The notes below the pieces were generated by a model. That model saw only the letters and a list, made by a program, of their open reading frames with translations, had not been told where the DNA came from and did not search any database. The position numbers and the translations under genes were made by a program. Shown piece after piece: positions 59,728 to 64,000 of a stretch of DNA of 64,000 nucleotides. Position 1 is the first letter of the stretch, and the number at the start of each line of letters is the position of its first letter. This DNA comes from Galaxea fascicularis (taxonomy: Eukaryota > Cnidaria > Anthozoa > Scleractinia > Euphylliidae), in NCBI GenBank assembly GCA_948470475.1, contig OX419335.1:16501526-16565525 (forward strand), given 5' to 3'.

Positions 59728-64000
<4,273 letters not shown>

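Overview
This is nuclear DNA from an animal, most likely an anthozoan cnidarian and probably a stony coral. That is inferred from gene style and repeats, not from a species-specific marker. Four protein-coding genes can be built exon by exon, with GT-AG junctions and matching reading phases. The AT-rich DNA between and inside them is filled with small inverted-repeat transposons, tRNA-derived SINEs, broken LINEs and decayed transposases.

Layout. (1) 2902-9896, plus strand: an NLR-type innate immune receptor with an N-terminal domain carrying a HEPN-like R-N-x3-H motif, a coiled coil, NACHT and ribonuclease-inhibitor-type LRRs. Its first exon was not found. (2) 11179-19782, minus strand: a complete five-exon Ser/Thr kinase of the TSSK/CaMK-like group, with an unusual N-terminal membrane segment and a last coding exon 4.35 kb from the rest. 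(3) 20513-52875, plus strand: a complete 20-exon non-lysosomal glucosylceramidase (GBA2, GH116; 882 codons plus stop), including a 42-base micro-exon. (4) 59728-63303, minus strand: the 3' five coding exons of a ZnT5-like (SLC30A5) zinc transporter; the rest lies beyond the right edge.

Genes 1 and 2 converge, genes 2 and 3 are head to head across a 730-base gap that should hold both promoters, and genes 3 and 4 converge across about 6.9 kb of repeat-rich DNA. Nothing suggests that the four genes form a pathway: immune sensing, protein phosphorylation, cytosolic sphingolipid breakdown and secretory-pathway zinc loading are independent jobs.

Mobile DNA. The large introns hold a RecQ-helicase fragment flanked by inverted repeats (34555-36058), an IS3EU-like element with a broken transposase (47232-49188), a MULE-like transposase relic (28021-29284), two LINE relics inside the kinase intron, and many foldback/MITE copies, several belonging to families present more than once here. 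The NLR is the most interesting gene because it joins a putative RNase-type effector to a NACHT-LRR sensor and has recently duplicated LRR units.
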